A DNA stretch of 64,000 nucleotides from Buxus sempervirens (Eukaryota > Streptophyta > Magnoliopsida > Buxales > Buxaceae), in contig OX387184.1 of the NCBI GenBank assembly GCA_947561395.2, forward strand, positions 57,657,197 through 57,721,196, given 5' to 3'. The notes beneath the pieces are model-generated. The model ran no database searches. It saw only the letters and a program-made list of their open reading frames with translations, and had not been told where the DNA came from. The position numbers and the translations under genes were made by a program. Below, piece after piece: positions 35,704 through 48,130 of the stretch. The stretch's first letter is position 1. Each line of letters opens with the position of its first letter.

Positions 35704-38471
35704 TGTGAGACATGGAAATGTCATCTAAGATGACTTCCGATATACCTCACGCGGGGTTAAAAAAGAGTTAGAGTCGCTACCATTCAAGTTAAGGTGTGAA
35801 TGGACACCAAAGGGATCATCTATGCTAAATAGAGCCAAAGTAGCTCTAATACAAGGAAAAATCCAGAGATCAGGTAAGGAGAATTATTTATGAGTGGAGG
35901 AAGGTGTTAGGCACCCCCACTCATCCGTCTAAGACGGTTGCCACATACTTGCTTATGCTAGAAATTGTTTGCTAATAAAAATGAACAAAGAGGTGCTTAT
36001 AACAAGCACAATGTGTGTGACCATTCCACATGAGAAGTCCAATGAACTTAGACTCTCTTCGTGGATTCATCACTTCTAAAACTTCATGAGTGAATGGAAA
36101 TCAAAGTAAAAATGAAAAAAAATCAAGCTAAGGCAAATATGGAGAAATCAGACCAAAAGAGCTTGAAATCTTCGATTAACCATAACTCACTCAATTTAAA
36201 TCCAAATCCAATGAAACTAAAGCCATTGGAACACTGTTATATAGTAGAGAATACAGTAAAAAATTCAGCTCAATCCGATTAAAAATGAGAGAGATATCCA
36301 CATATGAAATCTGCTGTTATAACTTGAAAAAAGTGTTGAGTAGGCATTTTCAAAATCCTATTCGTGGAGTTTGGCTCAATAAAAATCCATGAAAATTGGT
36401 ATGGAGGAAGTATGTGGTGCCATCTTTCCAAAGAAAAAACCTCACATCAAACTCTATCCAAATGTGGCTTGTGTGCTCTCTTGAACAGGCCTAGAAGACC
36501 ACAGATTAGCTCTGGACTATGCCAGCGAGCATCTCTGAGTCAATCGAGCACCCAAGGCACAAATCAGATCAAATCTGCTGAAACCAGTTGGAAATGAAAA
36601 TAGACTTCTCAAGGAAAACTCAGAAACTGAAATCACATAAAACGGATTAAAACTAAGCAAATGGTGCACCATCAAAGCGGCAAGTTCAGCAATCTGGGCT
36701 GAACTAACTTACAGACTTTGAATAGATGGTGTCTAAAATTGGCTCCATAAAAGTGAATGAAAATTTCCAGATATAAATTAGGCTTTCCCATCTATCACAT
36801 GTCTTTGGAATCACTCAAAAATTTATCCGGAGGATGAAGTTATAAGCATTCCAAGACAGGCCACAGATCTGCCCTGTTTTGAAGATTTTTGGATGGAAAA
36901 ACTAAAATCATTGCATGTGTGCAAGTGAATTCGACCAAAACTCTTAAAAATCAACAAAAACCATCTCATGAAGTTCTAGGAGAAGGATGGAATCCTTTGC
37001 TACTGAGAGCAAGGATTCACATATTTCTCCATAAACAAGTGCAAAACATCAGAAAATAAACATCCATAGGTTTAAAATAACCACATAGCATGCTCTTCAT
37101 CACTTGTAGGTTCTAAGCCTAGAGGATCCATTCCTACTTCTTTTTCCCAAGGCTCTCTCTTCAGGTTTTACGGCTAGAGAGAGTTCCCAAGTACTTTGGA
37201 AGAGGTTTGGGGCTTGCAAACAACCACAAACTGGCTTTACACTACAGAAAGGTAGAAGTTGGGAGTTGGAATGAAAAGAAGAAGCTGGAAATGTAATCAG
37301 GACTTTACCTTAGGTAGCTTGAACACTTGAGGCAGCAATCCAGCAGAGTTTCTCCTCTTCTTGCAGAGCTTCCAAGCTTCAAATTATCAGCCATTTGCAA
37401 GAGGAAGACCCCTCTATTTATAGGCAAAGCCAAGGGTAGAAGAGTCCCAAGGGTATGCCCAAAAAAACTCTCTAGATTGTTCCAATTCAAGTTAAAGCCT
37501 TGAATTGATGTAAATCTAGAGTTTTAGGAGGGTAAAACAGGGAGTTCAAGTCCCTGAGAGAGAGGTAATATGCGTAAATAAGGCTCAGAAATCGAGCCAT
37601 TTCACAAATCCCTGAAACAGCCAAAACCGCATACACAGTGCGGTTTCCACAGAACCGTCACTATATGTGCGGTTTCTATGCAAATTCACCTCAACCGCAC
37701 ATACAGGGCGATTCCAATTCAGTTACGCTCGCCATGATTGCTGCCGACGTGGCTCAACGGCCTAACGGCCTGGTGGCCACGTGGCAGCTCACGCAAGAAG
37801 CATGAACATCAACCGCACTATGTGCACGGTTGCAACCGTACATACAGGGCGGTTGAGACCAAATTAACCAAAACCGCACATATACTACGGTCAACACATT
37901 TTTGGTTGGTTTTGAGCCTTAGCTGCATAGGCCAGACTTATTTACATGTAATATCATTTAAGTAAATGTCCTCTTATTTTTTAATCTCCATTTACTTAAG
38001 ATATTACATGTAAATAAGAAAACACCCCCCCCCCCCATTTGAATCCATTAAAAATACTTCTAAACCCAAATTCCAAGTGAATAAAAAGTCAACTTTCCAG
38101 TTCCAGGCTAAATTCCCGTTTTTCAGGTCCGGTAAAAAGATTCAACATGTTAGTACAAAGGTATTCGTCAAGATTTAAAATCTGAAAAAATTCATTTATG
38201 CAATAACATTGCTAAAAATATGATTACCGAGAAAAATTATCTTCAAATTTTGCTTTAAAAAATATTTCATTTTCTGGGGTCAAAAGTCAACAAAATTCAA
38301 CCCGGAAAAGTTTGACTTTGCATAAAACATTGAATTTGGGCCTTTTGCTTTACGACTTTGGATTCAAATGGGTTAAGGATCTCAAACCCAATGCTAAGAA
38401 TTGAAAATTCCAATAAAATATTTCTCTCTCTCAAGACTTATCAAAAATCGTGCAATTTTGGGGTGTCTACA
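35704..38471 (-). mobile_element. Solo LTR, family Y copy 2, nested in copia gag
   Basis: On the minus strand it begins TGTAGACACCCCAAAATTGC and ends TTTCCATGTCTCACA. The flanks are AATTG at 35699-35703 and AATTG at 38472-38476, a perfect 5-bp duplication. TATAAATAG lies at 37414-37422 (minus). In place of the GTATCCGG palindromes of copy Y1 it has an array of AACCGCAC/GTGCGGTT palindromes at about 37620-37890, in the same position relative to the TATA box. The family relation to 21853-24139 is clear at both ends (GGGGGTGCCTAACACCTTCC, TTTTGGTGTCCATTC). No coding domain is inside. Confidence 0.92.
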
Positions 38472-41400
38472 AATTGAAATGAATGTTGCAAAATGAATAG
38501 ATCATGTACCTCAATTTGATAATTGTAATGGAGTTGATATTACTCATCTTGATATTTTTAATTTCTTTGAAGATCCTAGTGGTAGAATTGATCATCTTAT
38601 TGGTAATGGAAATGTTTATTTTGAGTAGTAAGTCTTTGTTTACTATATTATAAGGGTTTGAATTCTATAGTAATGAAATTTTATATTTTGCATATATGAA
38701 GAAGCATGGATTCTATTGATGAATTGATGAATGCTGATAATGTATGCTTGGTAGATAGTGCGACAACTCACACAATCCTTAAAAATAAGAAATATTTCCA
38801 ATGTTTGAAACATAGCAAAGCCAATGTAAACACCGTATTGGGTTCATCGAATCTAATTGAAGGCTTCGGAAGAGCATATATATTGTTGCCTAATGGCACA
38901 ACATTGTGCATTGATGATGCTCTATTTTCTCCAAGATCAAGAAGGAACTTGTTGAGTTTTAAAAATATACGTCGTAATGGTTATCATATTGAAACCACTG
39001 ATGAAGGCAACAAATAGCATCTTTTTATTACTCAAACACATTCAGGCTAGAAGCTAGTGTTAGAAAAGCTGCCAGCATTCTCTTCGGGGTTGTATTATAC
39101 GAAAATGAGAATGATTGAATCACATATTGTGATGCACCAGAAGTGCACTGATCCAAAGGTCTTTATGATTAGGCATGATCTCCTTGGACATCTGGGTTCT
39201 ATAATGATGAGAAGAATTATTGAAAATTCAATAGGGCATCCATTAAAGAACCAGAAGATTATTTTACCAAGTGATTATCCGTGCTCTGGTTGTTCTCAAG
39301 GTAAACTAATTATTAGACCATCTCCTTCAAAACTAGTTTTTGAATATCCATCATTCTTGGAAAGAATTCAGGGAGATATTTGTGGGTCTATACATCCTTC
39401 ATGTGGACCATTTAAATATTTCATGGTTTTAATTGATGCATCATCTAAATGGTCACATGTTTGTCTTCTTTCTTCTAGAAATCTGCTTTTGCTAGACTTC
39501 TTTCTCAAATAATCAAATTGAGAGCATAATTCCCTGATTACTCAATTAAGAAAATTCGACTAGATAATGCAGCTGAATTTAGATCTCAAGCTTTTGATAG
39601 CTATTGCATGCCAATTGGAATTGATGTTGAACATTCTGTTGCTCACACACACACTCAAAATGGTTTGGCTGAATCATTTATCAAAAGACTTCAATTGATT
39701 GCTAGACCTCTGCTTATGAAATCAAATTTGCCTAGTTCTGCTTGGGGGTATGCTATATTGCACGCAACATTTCTGGTTCGAATTAGGCCATCTGCTTATC
39801 ATAAATATTCTCCACTGCAACTTGCATTTAGTCAACCACCTAATATCTCTCACCTTCGAACGTTTGGTTGCGCTGTATATGTTTCTATTGCACTACCACA
39901 ACGAATTAAAACGGGCCCTCAACGTAGACTTGGTATATATGTTGGTTTTGATTCACCACCTATTATTAAATATCTTGAGCCCCTTACAGGGGATTTTTAA
40001 GGCACGATTTGAGGATTGCCATTTCAATGAAACAGTTTTTCCGTCATTAGGGGGAGAAAAGTCAATGTCTGAAGCTCGACAAGAAATCTCTTGGAAAAGT
40101 TTATCCTTAGCTCATCTTGATCCTCGTACTAATCAATGTACGATGGAAGTTGAAAGGATTAATCATTTGTAACAAGTTGCAAATCAATTACCGGATACAT
40201 TTACTGATACCAGAAGTGTAGTAAAATCTCATATACCTGCTGTAAATACTCTAGCAAGGATTGAAGTCCCTTAAGGACAACCTGCTAACAAAGCAGCAGA
40301 TGAATCTAAGGCACGCCTAAAACGTGAAAGACCTATTGGTTCAAAAGACAAAAATCCCCGGAAGAGGAAAATTCAAAGAAATGAAAGTGGTGCTCCTGAA
40401 GAGACTATAAAGCCCATTTTACAATCTCTTGGAATAGAATCCCCTGAAGTGGAACCTCCTGAAGAGGAAACTCTTGAATAGAAATCTCCTGAAGAGAAAC
40501 AGGTACCTGAAAATAATGATATCTCAATACATTATCTAAGTACATGAGAAATTTGGGATAGAAATCAAATCATTGTCGACAACATATTTTCATTTAAAAT
40601 AGCTATTGGCATTACCAGAATTAATGAAGAAAATGAGCCAAAGAATGTCGACATAGAAATGATTGGCCAAAATGGAAAGAAGCTATTGAAGCTGAGTTAA
40701 GCTCATTGGCAAAACAAAAAGTTTTTGGGCCTGTAGTCCAAACACCTGAGGGAGTGTCACCTGTTGGATATAAGTGGGTATTTGTGCAGAAACGCAATGA
40801 AAAGAATGAAATAGTGCGATATAAAGCAAGGCTTGTTGCACAAGGTTTCTTGCAGAAACCTGGGATTGATTATGAAGAAACATATTCTCCCGTTATGGAT
40901 GCGACTACATTCAGATTTTTAATAAAATTGGTAGTCACAGAAAGATTGGTGATGCAGTTGATGGACGTAGTTACTACATATTTATATGTATTATTAGATC
41001 ATGGAATATACATGAAAATCCCTGAAGGATATAAAATCTCAGAAACATATAATTCAAGTGCATCTAGAAGCATGTACTCTATCAAGCTTCAAAGATCTTT
41101 ATATGGATTAAAGCAATCTGGACGCATGTGGTATAATCGCCTCAGCGAATATTTATTAAAGAAAGGATTTGAGAATAATCCTATATGCCCATGCATTTTC
41201 ATTAAGAAATCAGAATCCAGATTTGCTATTGTTGCAATTTATGTTGATGATTTAAATCATGTTGGAACCCCTGAAGAACTCATAAGAATTGCTACTGCAT
41301 TGAAAGACGAATTTGAAATGAAGGATCTTGGGAAAACAAAATTTTGTCTTGGCCTACAGCTTGAGCATTTCCCAAATGGAATCCTTATTTATCAATCAAC

Positions 41401-42179
41401 ATATACAGAAAAGGTCTTGAAACACTTTTATATGGATAAAGCTCATCCTTTGAGTACTCCAATGATTGTACGTTCACTTGATGTGAAAAAGTATCCTTTT
41501 CGTCCTCCAGAAGATGATGAAGAAATTCTTGGTCCTGGAGTACCATATCTTAGTGCTATTGGTGCACTAATGTATCTTGCAAACTGCACACGACCTGATA
41601 TAGCTTTTGCAGTTAACTTATTGTCACGATATAGTTCTACTCCAACTCAAAGACATTCGAATGGAGTTAAACATGTACTTCTGTATCTCCATGGTACAAC
41701 TGATTTGGGATTATTCTATCATACTGGATCAACTTCACAGTTGATTGGATATGTAGATGCAGGTTATTTATCTGATCCACACAAAGGTCGATCTCAAATA
41801 GGATATCTCTTTACTTGTGGAGGTACTGCTATTTCATGGAGATCTGTTAAACAATCATTATCTGTTACTTCTTCGAATCATTCGGAGCTTGTTGCCATCC
41901 ATGAGGTAAGCCAAGAATGTATTTGGCTAAGATCAGTAATTAATCATATACGAGAAAAGTGTGGCTTTTCCTCAATCAGTGATAGCCCAACAATTTTATA
42001 TGAAGACAATGCAGCTTGCATCACACAAATCAAAGGCGGATATATCAAAGGAGACAGAACAAAGCATATATCACCTAAGTTCTTTTCACTCATGAACTTA
42101 AGAAGAAAGGTGATATTGATGTTAAGCATATACGGTCAAGTGAAAATCTGGCAAATTTATTCACAAAAGCATTGCCTAC
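38472..42179 (+). pseudogene. copia pol: protease, integrase, reverse transcriptase, RNase H, broken
   Basis: The protease motif VDSATTHTI is at about 38750. The integrase zinc-finger (HDLLGHLG...CSGCSQGK) and catalytic-core segments (GDICG, DNAAEF, HTHTQNGLAESF) lie at 39170-39680. Reverse transcriptase spans 40706-41450 with the active-site phrase IYVDDLNHVGT at about 41236-41268. RNase H motifs (YVDAGYLSDPHKGRSQIGY, LYEDNAACI, KHISPKFF) lie at 41750-42080. Stops or frameshifts occur at 39017, 39512, about 40000, 40170-40600 and near 42130. The final ALPT codons continue as ATFKKIV after the X2 insert at 46320. The reverse transcriptase/RNase H part is open over 492 codons. Confidence 0.92.
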
Positions 42180-45100
42180 TGTAAGCACCTCATTTTTGCG
42201 CTCCTGAAAGAGCTGGAAATGCAAACCCTGGTCAAAAAGTCAAACCCTGATGGGTCAAAATTTGACCTTTTGATCAAGTGATAATCTATCACCTTGCTTC
42301 ATCTCAATGGATAGAGAATCTCGACACGGTTCGAACGCAACTGAGTTTGCTGGAATCGGAGTCCGGATGAGGGTTCTGCGGGCGGTCAAACTTGAGGATG
42401 AGCCGAGAGTTGACTTTTCCTCGATTTCTGTGCAAAATACCTTGCTCTATACCATTGGATAGAGGATCTCGACACGGTCCCAACGCAACTAGGTTTGCAG
42501 GAATCGGAGTCCGGATGAAGGTTCTACGGGCGGTCAAACTTAAGGGAAGGCCAAAAGTTGACTTTTCCTCGAACCCCGTGCCAAGTGCTTAACCCTATGT
42601 CATTGAATAGAGGGCTCCGCTACGAGTTCAACGTAATTGAGTTTGCTCAAATCGGAGATTAGATGAAAGAGATATGAGCTGTCGAAGTTTCCGGGCAGCA
42701 AAAGCCGGAAACTACACACGTGGCGCAGGAACTGCACACGTGGCAGCCAATGCAGCAAAATATCTCGGGGGCTAAATCTTAAATATCCAAAAATCTCAAG
42801 GACTAAACAAAAATTCGTACGGGGCCATCCGTAGATATCCAAAAGTGTCAAATCGGTCGAATCGGTCAAGTCGAAGGGCAAATCCGTAATTTTTTTGATT
42901 TGTATCAGGTCAAATATACCGGATACACATACCCTTGTGTATATCCGGACTCCAAGCCTGAATACGAAGATCTGCTCGGCGAGATTCTCGTCGATTCTCC
43001 GACAAATTCGCAGCGGAATTAATTTTTGCCAATTATTATGTTTTGTATCCGGACTCCAAGACCGGATACAAAGGCAGCTTAGTGTATCTGGCCTTGGAGG
43101 CTGGATACACATGGTATATAGTGTATCCGGACTCCAAGTCCGGATACATTAAGTTTTTTTATAAAAGGGGGCAGCAGCCCCCTTTGCCCCCTTTCCAATG
43201 GTTGGTTGGTTTCATTGTTTTGAAACTTCTTTGCCCCTCTATTACTCATCCGGATCCTCCCTCCCCAGCACCCTTTGGCCTCCACCACCTTCCCACTCCA
43301 CCCCAAGGTGGCTCCACCCCCTCTCCTCCTCCTTCCTCTTCCTCCCTACCACAACACAAGGCAAAGACCTTGCTGCTGCTGTCAAGAGAAGGTGATTCCA
43401 GCTGGTGTTTTGCTCCCAAGGAGGGCCTCCACCTCACACAAGCACCTAGAGAGCCCCAGGTATTAATCCTCACCTTGTTTTACTTTATATATATAAAAAT
43501 GATGTCTTTCTAAGCATGTCATTGTGTATGGTTACCTCCCCTGCTATAAGCCTATTCTAAGGTTTCCATGACATGTGCATGCCTTTCATTTCACCACATG
43601 AAAACCTCCAAAAGTGAGAGGTCCACGTAGGGTGTTCTTGGGAGTACTAGAGAGTAGGTTTTTTCACACATTTTGGTGCTCATTAAGCTGCTGTTTTGGG
43701 CTCTTGTGTGTTACTTCAAGGAGAAGCTTGTTCCTCCTTCATTTCTATCTAATGTATCCCCTTTTGAGCCCCCTTCTCTTCCCCTTCTATTGTTGTGTCT
43801 TTTCATTGTTTGTTCGTTAGGCTGGGGATCAGACCTTGCTGGAGGTCGCAGGTGATGCATGCTAGACCATGTTTGTGTTGATTTTACATATACTTGGTTG
43901 TTGTTTCGTTTTGCACAAGGTCTTCCTGTGGTAGTGTCATGCATGATAGGATTTGATGAGCATTCATTCCTTATTATTCTTGCATGTGGGATTAGATTCT
44001 CTTGCATACAAGCTACTGTTTCCTATCATAAAGATTAGACCCCCAGGGGCCATGTCTCGCACGCATGCATATCTCTTTGCACACAAGTAATGCACCACCA
44101 AATGTCATTTACGAATTGCTATTGTCAAAGATCATTTGATGGGGTCATTGCTGATTGTCACTTGTTTTTTTTTTCTTTCTCATGAAATGCATGCTCTACC
44201 CAGCCCCTAGGCACCCACCAGAAGGCACCACTTCACTCCCTAACTCCCTTTACTTTGTCCTAAGTGGGTGGTTGCTGGTGACAGCAGCAAACTCTCACTG
44301 TTTGCTGCTGTCCCAGCAGATTTAAGCCCAAGACCAGGCCCAGCCCAGCAAACCTTGGATGCATGCTCGTTCCCCCATGTTGTCCGCTGTCCCATGATCT
44401 CATGCATGCTCCTCCCCCCCCCCCCCCCCCCCCCCCCCCACCCCTGTAGTTGCTGTCCTGGCGTGGTTACAGCAGGCCTTGTTATATGATCGCTTGCCTT
44501 TGATTGGTACTCATGCATGCTGCCTTCCTCCCCCTTTTGGCTTGCTATTTCAAGCACATGAGCATGATCCCCTTTCCCTTCCCTCTCATTGGTGGCTGTT
44601 GTCCGGGGCATGCAGCAAGTGTTTTCATCTTAGATTAATAAGCATGCAAGGCACTTTGGAGCTGATGCTGGCAGCAGCCATATCCCCCGCTGTTCCATGG
44701 CCATGATAGGTTTAAGAAGTTGCATGTTATACCTCAATTCATATGCCATGAGCCTAAAACCTTGTTGCCATGCTTCCCCACCCCTAGTCCACCATGGCAA
44801 GCCTTAGAAGCATGCTTAAACCTCTTCCTTGGGTTGCTGCCCCACACTTTACAGCAAGTGGGCTTTTGCTATTAATTCACATGGCATGAGGGCCTAACCA
44901 ATTGACCATGTTTGTTTGCGGATGAGCGACCTATAACCACTCAGGTGGGGGTGCCAAGACCCCTACCTTGCTGCTGTTGTGCCACTGGAAGGAGAGGAAG
45001 TGCAGCAGGTCCCATTGCCTTCCAATGCCCCATTGCCTTTGTTGGAAATCCCCAAAGGAAGCCAAATGGGAAGCTTCCCCATGACCTGAACCAATGTGGG

Positions 45101-46314
45101 CCCTCCCAGGGGCCCACATGACTTGTAAAAGGCCCCTAGGAGTCCCTGGAAGTCACACCAATGGCCAAACCCCGAAAAGGCCATTTTTAAGGTGATCTGG
45201 CAACTCAGGCCGGATCACCTATAGCCTGTGTGTATCCGGCAACTAAGGCCGGATACATATTAAAAATGCAAATTTCATGATTTTTGTGTTCTTGGTCGAA
45301 TTTTCATGATAATTTTAACAAAACCAAATGAACCAATAGAGTTTCCGGGTCACCCGGAAACCCAACTTGGACCATGGACCGCTGGTCAAACTCAGAATCT
45401 TAGTGGGCCTTCCAACGGGGCCCACCCAACCCAATAAATGTGTTCGCATGTAAATAAACAAGATAAATAAATCAACCCAACCGAGTGGGCCAAACCCAAT
45501 GCGGCCCACCCGAACCCATCTTGTGGAATGTCATGTTGGAATTACGTGGTTTGGCCGAGACCCAGGGCTAGGGCCTATCGGGCCCACCAAAGCCCATTAA
45601 CCAACCAAGTTAGGGTGCAAACCCTAGACTTCAAAGAACTGGGCTTTTAAAGCCCAAAACTGGACCACGGGCCCCAAGCCCAATATCCAGTGCACTTTGG
45701 CAAATTTAAACAAGATAAATTGAAAATACTTTGGCCTCCGCCATGGGGGCCCACCTAGGGGCCCGCAAATCAATGCCGACCCGCTTTTTTTGCATGGAAA
45801 TCACTTAAGTATCAAATTTGAACAAGTACAAAAAAAAAAAAAACCAATTCATTTGAACCAAAGCCCAAAGGGTCTCTCGGGTTTAGACTGAGGCCCACCA
45901 AGGGGTACATGGGCTCACACAAGCCCGCCAAGGACATCGTGGGCCTTCCAACGGGGCCCACCCAATCAGACTCAGACAATATAAGTTAAGCAAAGATAAA
46001 ACCAACTAAAGGGACCCACCACTCAGGTGGTCCCGCCAAGTCCTAACTTAAATACCTGCTGGATTAAGAATCGGGTGAGAACCAAGTGAGAAAGCTGACT
46101 CAAACCAGGGAACCCACGGGACCCGTCATCCGACGGGGTGGACTGGGGTGTCTACGGACTTCCCCAGACTGCAACCGAGAACCAAACTTAGAATCTCAAG
46201 CCGCAGACCAAAAGCCTTAAATAGACTAACTTAGGCACCGAGGTGTCCGCCTGCACCCCATCAGGCGGTGGCGACTCCGAAATTACCCCGTGCCGCGTTT
46301 CCTACGCGCGCACA
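42180..46314 (+). mobile_element. Solo LTR, family X copy 2, nested in copia RNase H end
   Basis: It begins TGTAAGCACCTCATTTTTGC and ends TACGCGCGCACA. The flanks are CCTAC at 42175-42179 and at 46315-46319, a perfect 5-bp duplication. Without it the copia reading LPT-ATFKK is continuous. TATAAAAG lies at 43160-43167, preceded by GTATCCGGACTCCAAG...CCGGATAC palindromes (42900-43150). GGTGGCGACTCCGA lies near the end. At 4.1 kb it is longer than copy X1 (3.2 kb). It contains a C run at 44416-44439. No coding domain is seen. Confidence 0.93.
43160..43167 (+). promoter_or_regulatory. TATA box of solo LTR X2
   Basis: TATAAAAG lies about 12 bases after the last GTATCCGG palindrome, with the same downstream phrase GCAGCAGCC as copy X1. 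Confidence 0.7.
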
Positions 46315-46500
46315 CCTACAGCAACATTTAAGAAGATTGTGCAAAGCATTGGAATGAGAAAAGTTGAAGACATTTCAACATGCTCTTTCCAGGGGGAGTA
46401 TATGACTTAAACATTTATGTACTCGTTTTCCTTCGCCATTGGTCTTTTCCCACTGGGTTTTGCCTTGACAAGGTTTTAACGAGGCATAATTTTTGGTCAT

Positions 46501-46511
46501 CCAAGGGGGAG
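46501..46511 (+). promoter_or_regulatory. Polypurine tract of the copia element
   Basis: CCAAGGGGGAG ends directly at the first base of the 3' LTR, the standard position for plus-strand priming. Confidence 0.8.
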
Positions 46512-46811
46512 TGTTATGAATCCATTGAGTATGGATGACCATTGGGAAACATTGAACATGCACCTCTTCAAGAACCTCTTGGGATTGAACATGCACCTCT
46601 TCAAGGATACACCTCTTGGGATTCCACATGCACCTCTTCAATACACCTCTTCATATTTATAAAAGGGTCTTAAGATGTATAGAATGTAAACACACAAATT
46701 TGCTAACTAGTGAATGATCTTGAGTTCTGAGAGAGCTGATTTTCTCTTCCATTTGAGTCTATCTTATCTTGCTAATCTTTCTTGTCTTGCCATTCTCTTT
46801 CTTTTACAACA
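46512..46811 (+). repeat. 3' LTR of the copia element
   Basis: It has the same ends as the 5' LTR but is 28 bp shorter, lacking one CACCTCTT-containing repeat, with scattered base differences. Confidence 0.93.
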
Positions 46812-47153
46812 TTATTGATTTATTCATTCTTAACTACAAATTATATTGTGTTTCTCTATTCACTAACTTTATGTTGCTTAACAACTATTATTTTAAGGCC
46901 AAGTGGTGACCTAGGACTCATTACCATTGAGTGAGGAGATAGAATGATGAGTTTGCATATCTATTATATTTATATTTGTAACCACGACTCTTCTATTTAT
47001 TATAAGTGATGTATTAATGAGAAGTAGATAATTGTTCTGATTCATAGTGTATATACTTAACAATAATAATGTCGTATTCCAAAAATCATGCATACCCCAT
47101 TTAATAATATTTCAATATATTATAGCCATAGATGAGAAGTACAAATTCCTTAA

Positions 47154-48130
47154 GGCTATGTTTGGAGCCTTGGATTTGGAGAGAAAAGAAAAGAAATTGC
47201 CAAGGAAAGTCGTTTCTCTTGTTTGGTTGCACGAGAGAAAGGAAATAGACAGATTTCGGAAGAAAATTTTTCAAAAAATTTTCTTTTTGAAGCCAAAAAT
47301 TTTCCACTCAAAAACCTAGCGATTTTGAGAGAAAAGAAATCGAGAGACCCCGCCTGACAATTGACTCCCGCTCTCATCCTCTTCTCCGTTCTCCCTTTCT
47401 CACAGCCAGCAGTTTTAGTTTTACAGTTGGGAAAATTTCCATTCTTGGGTAAATCTTAATTAGTGTCTATGTTTACAGGTCTGCAACCGGCAGTCAATCC
47501 CCGCTCGCATTCATTGTCCCTTTTCAAGATCTTGAAATATCATCTCCTTCCTTCTTTCTTTCTCATCTCAGAATCTCACGCCTTCTTCAAATATTCAATT
47601 CCTTCATGATAGAACACAAGAAGTGAAACCCTGTAATTCCACTCCTTTGAGCTTGAGACCACAAACCCCAGACCCCATCTGTGATCTCTTACACCTTTCT
47701 GTTCTCTCCCCCTTTTTTATTTGTTTGTCTTTCTTGTACTTGCATCTCCAAAGACAGCCAATCAATCCAATCTCCACCATCTTTTCCCTCTCTTTTCTCC
47801 ATTAAACTTTTCTTTATTCAACAGACATCAGCAAGCCTCTATTTTTCCCTGTAAACAAATCAAAGGAAGAGGGAAAAAGAAGAGAGAAGAGATCCAAAAA
47901 CACGGAGTTTCAACATAAGTGATGCCCTTCACGAAGAGGATGGATTTAATGGAGCTTTGGTTTTGTTTTTATTTTCTCTGTATCAAACCAAATAGCAGAA
48001 ACTATTTTGAATAAAATTTTTTCTTAGTTTTCTTTGCTCAACCAAACAATAGAAATTGCCTTATTTTCTTTTCTCTTCAAATTTTCTCTTCTTTTCATTT
48101 CTCCCCAAATCCAAGGTTCCAAACGCAACC
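47154..48130. mobile_element. Tourist/PIF-Harbinger-like MITE (977 bp)
   Basis: The ends are GGCTATGTTTGGAGCCTTGG on the left and CCAAGGTTCCAAACGCAACC on the right, a long inverted terminus continuing through GATTTGGAGAGAAA. The flanks are TAA at 47151-47153 and TAA at 48131-48133, the TWA-type target of this superfamily. Copy B at about 56085-56097 is uninterrupted. The interior is CT-rich and contains no recognised gene. Confidence 0.88.

Larger units (their letters stand above)
34343..46811 (+). mobile_element. Ty1/copia LTR retrotransposon, degenerate, with two nested solo LTRs
   Basis: The LTRs are 34343-34670 and 46512-46811, both beginning TGTTATGAATCCATTGA and ending TTTTACAACA. The flanks are TTCTT and TTATT, a 5-bp duplication with one change. 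Copy B near 55745 is uninterrupted. The order gag, protease, integrase, reverse transcriptase, RNase H is the copia order. A likely primer-binding site follows the left LTR (TTATCAGCACGAGCC) and a polypurine tract CCAAGGGGGAG precedes the right LTR. Removing the nested elements at 35704-38471 and 42180-46314 leaves about 5.5 kb, normal for the superfamily. Stops and frameshifts in gag and pol show it is no longer autonomous. The left LTR has an extra repeat of the CACCTCTT motif, so the LTRs have diverged. Confidence 0.95.

Noticed and set aside
43043..43513. A 156-codon frame in solo LTR X2
   Set aside because: It starts in the palindromes, crosses the TATA box and continues through the proline-rich leader-like part. 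The homologous stretch in X1 does not keep the frame.
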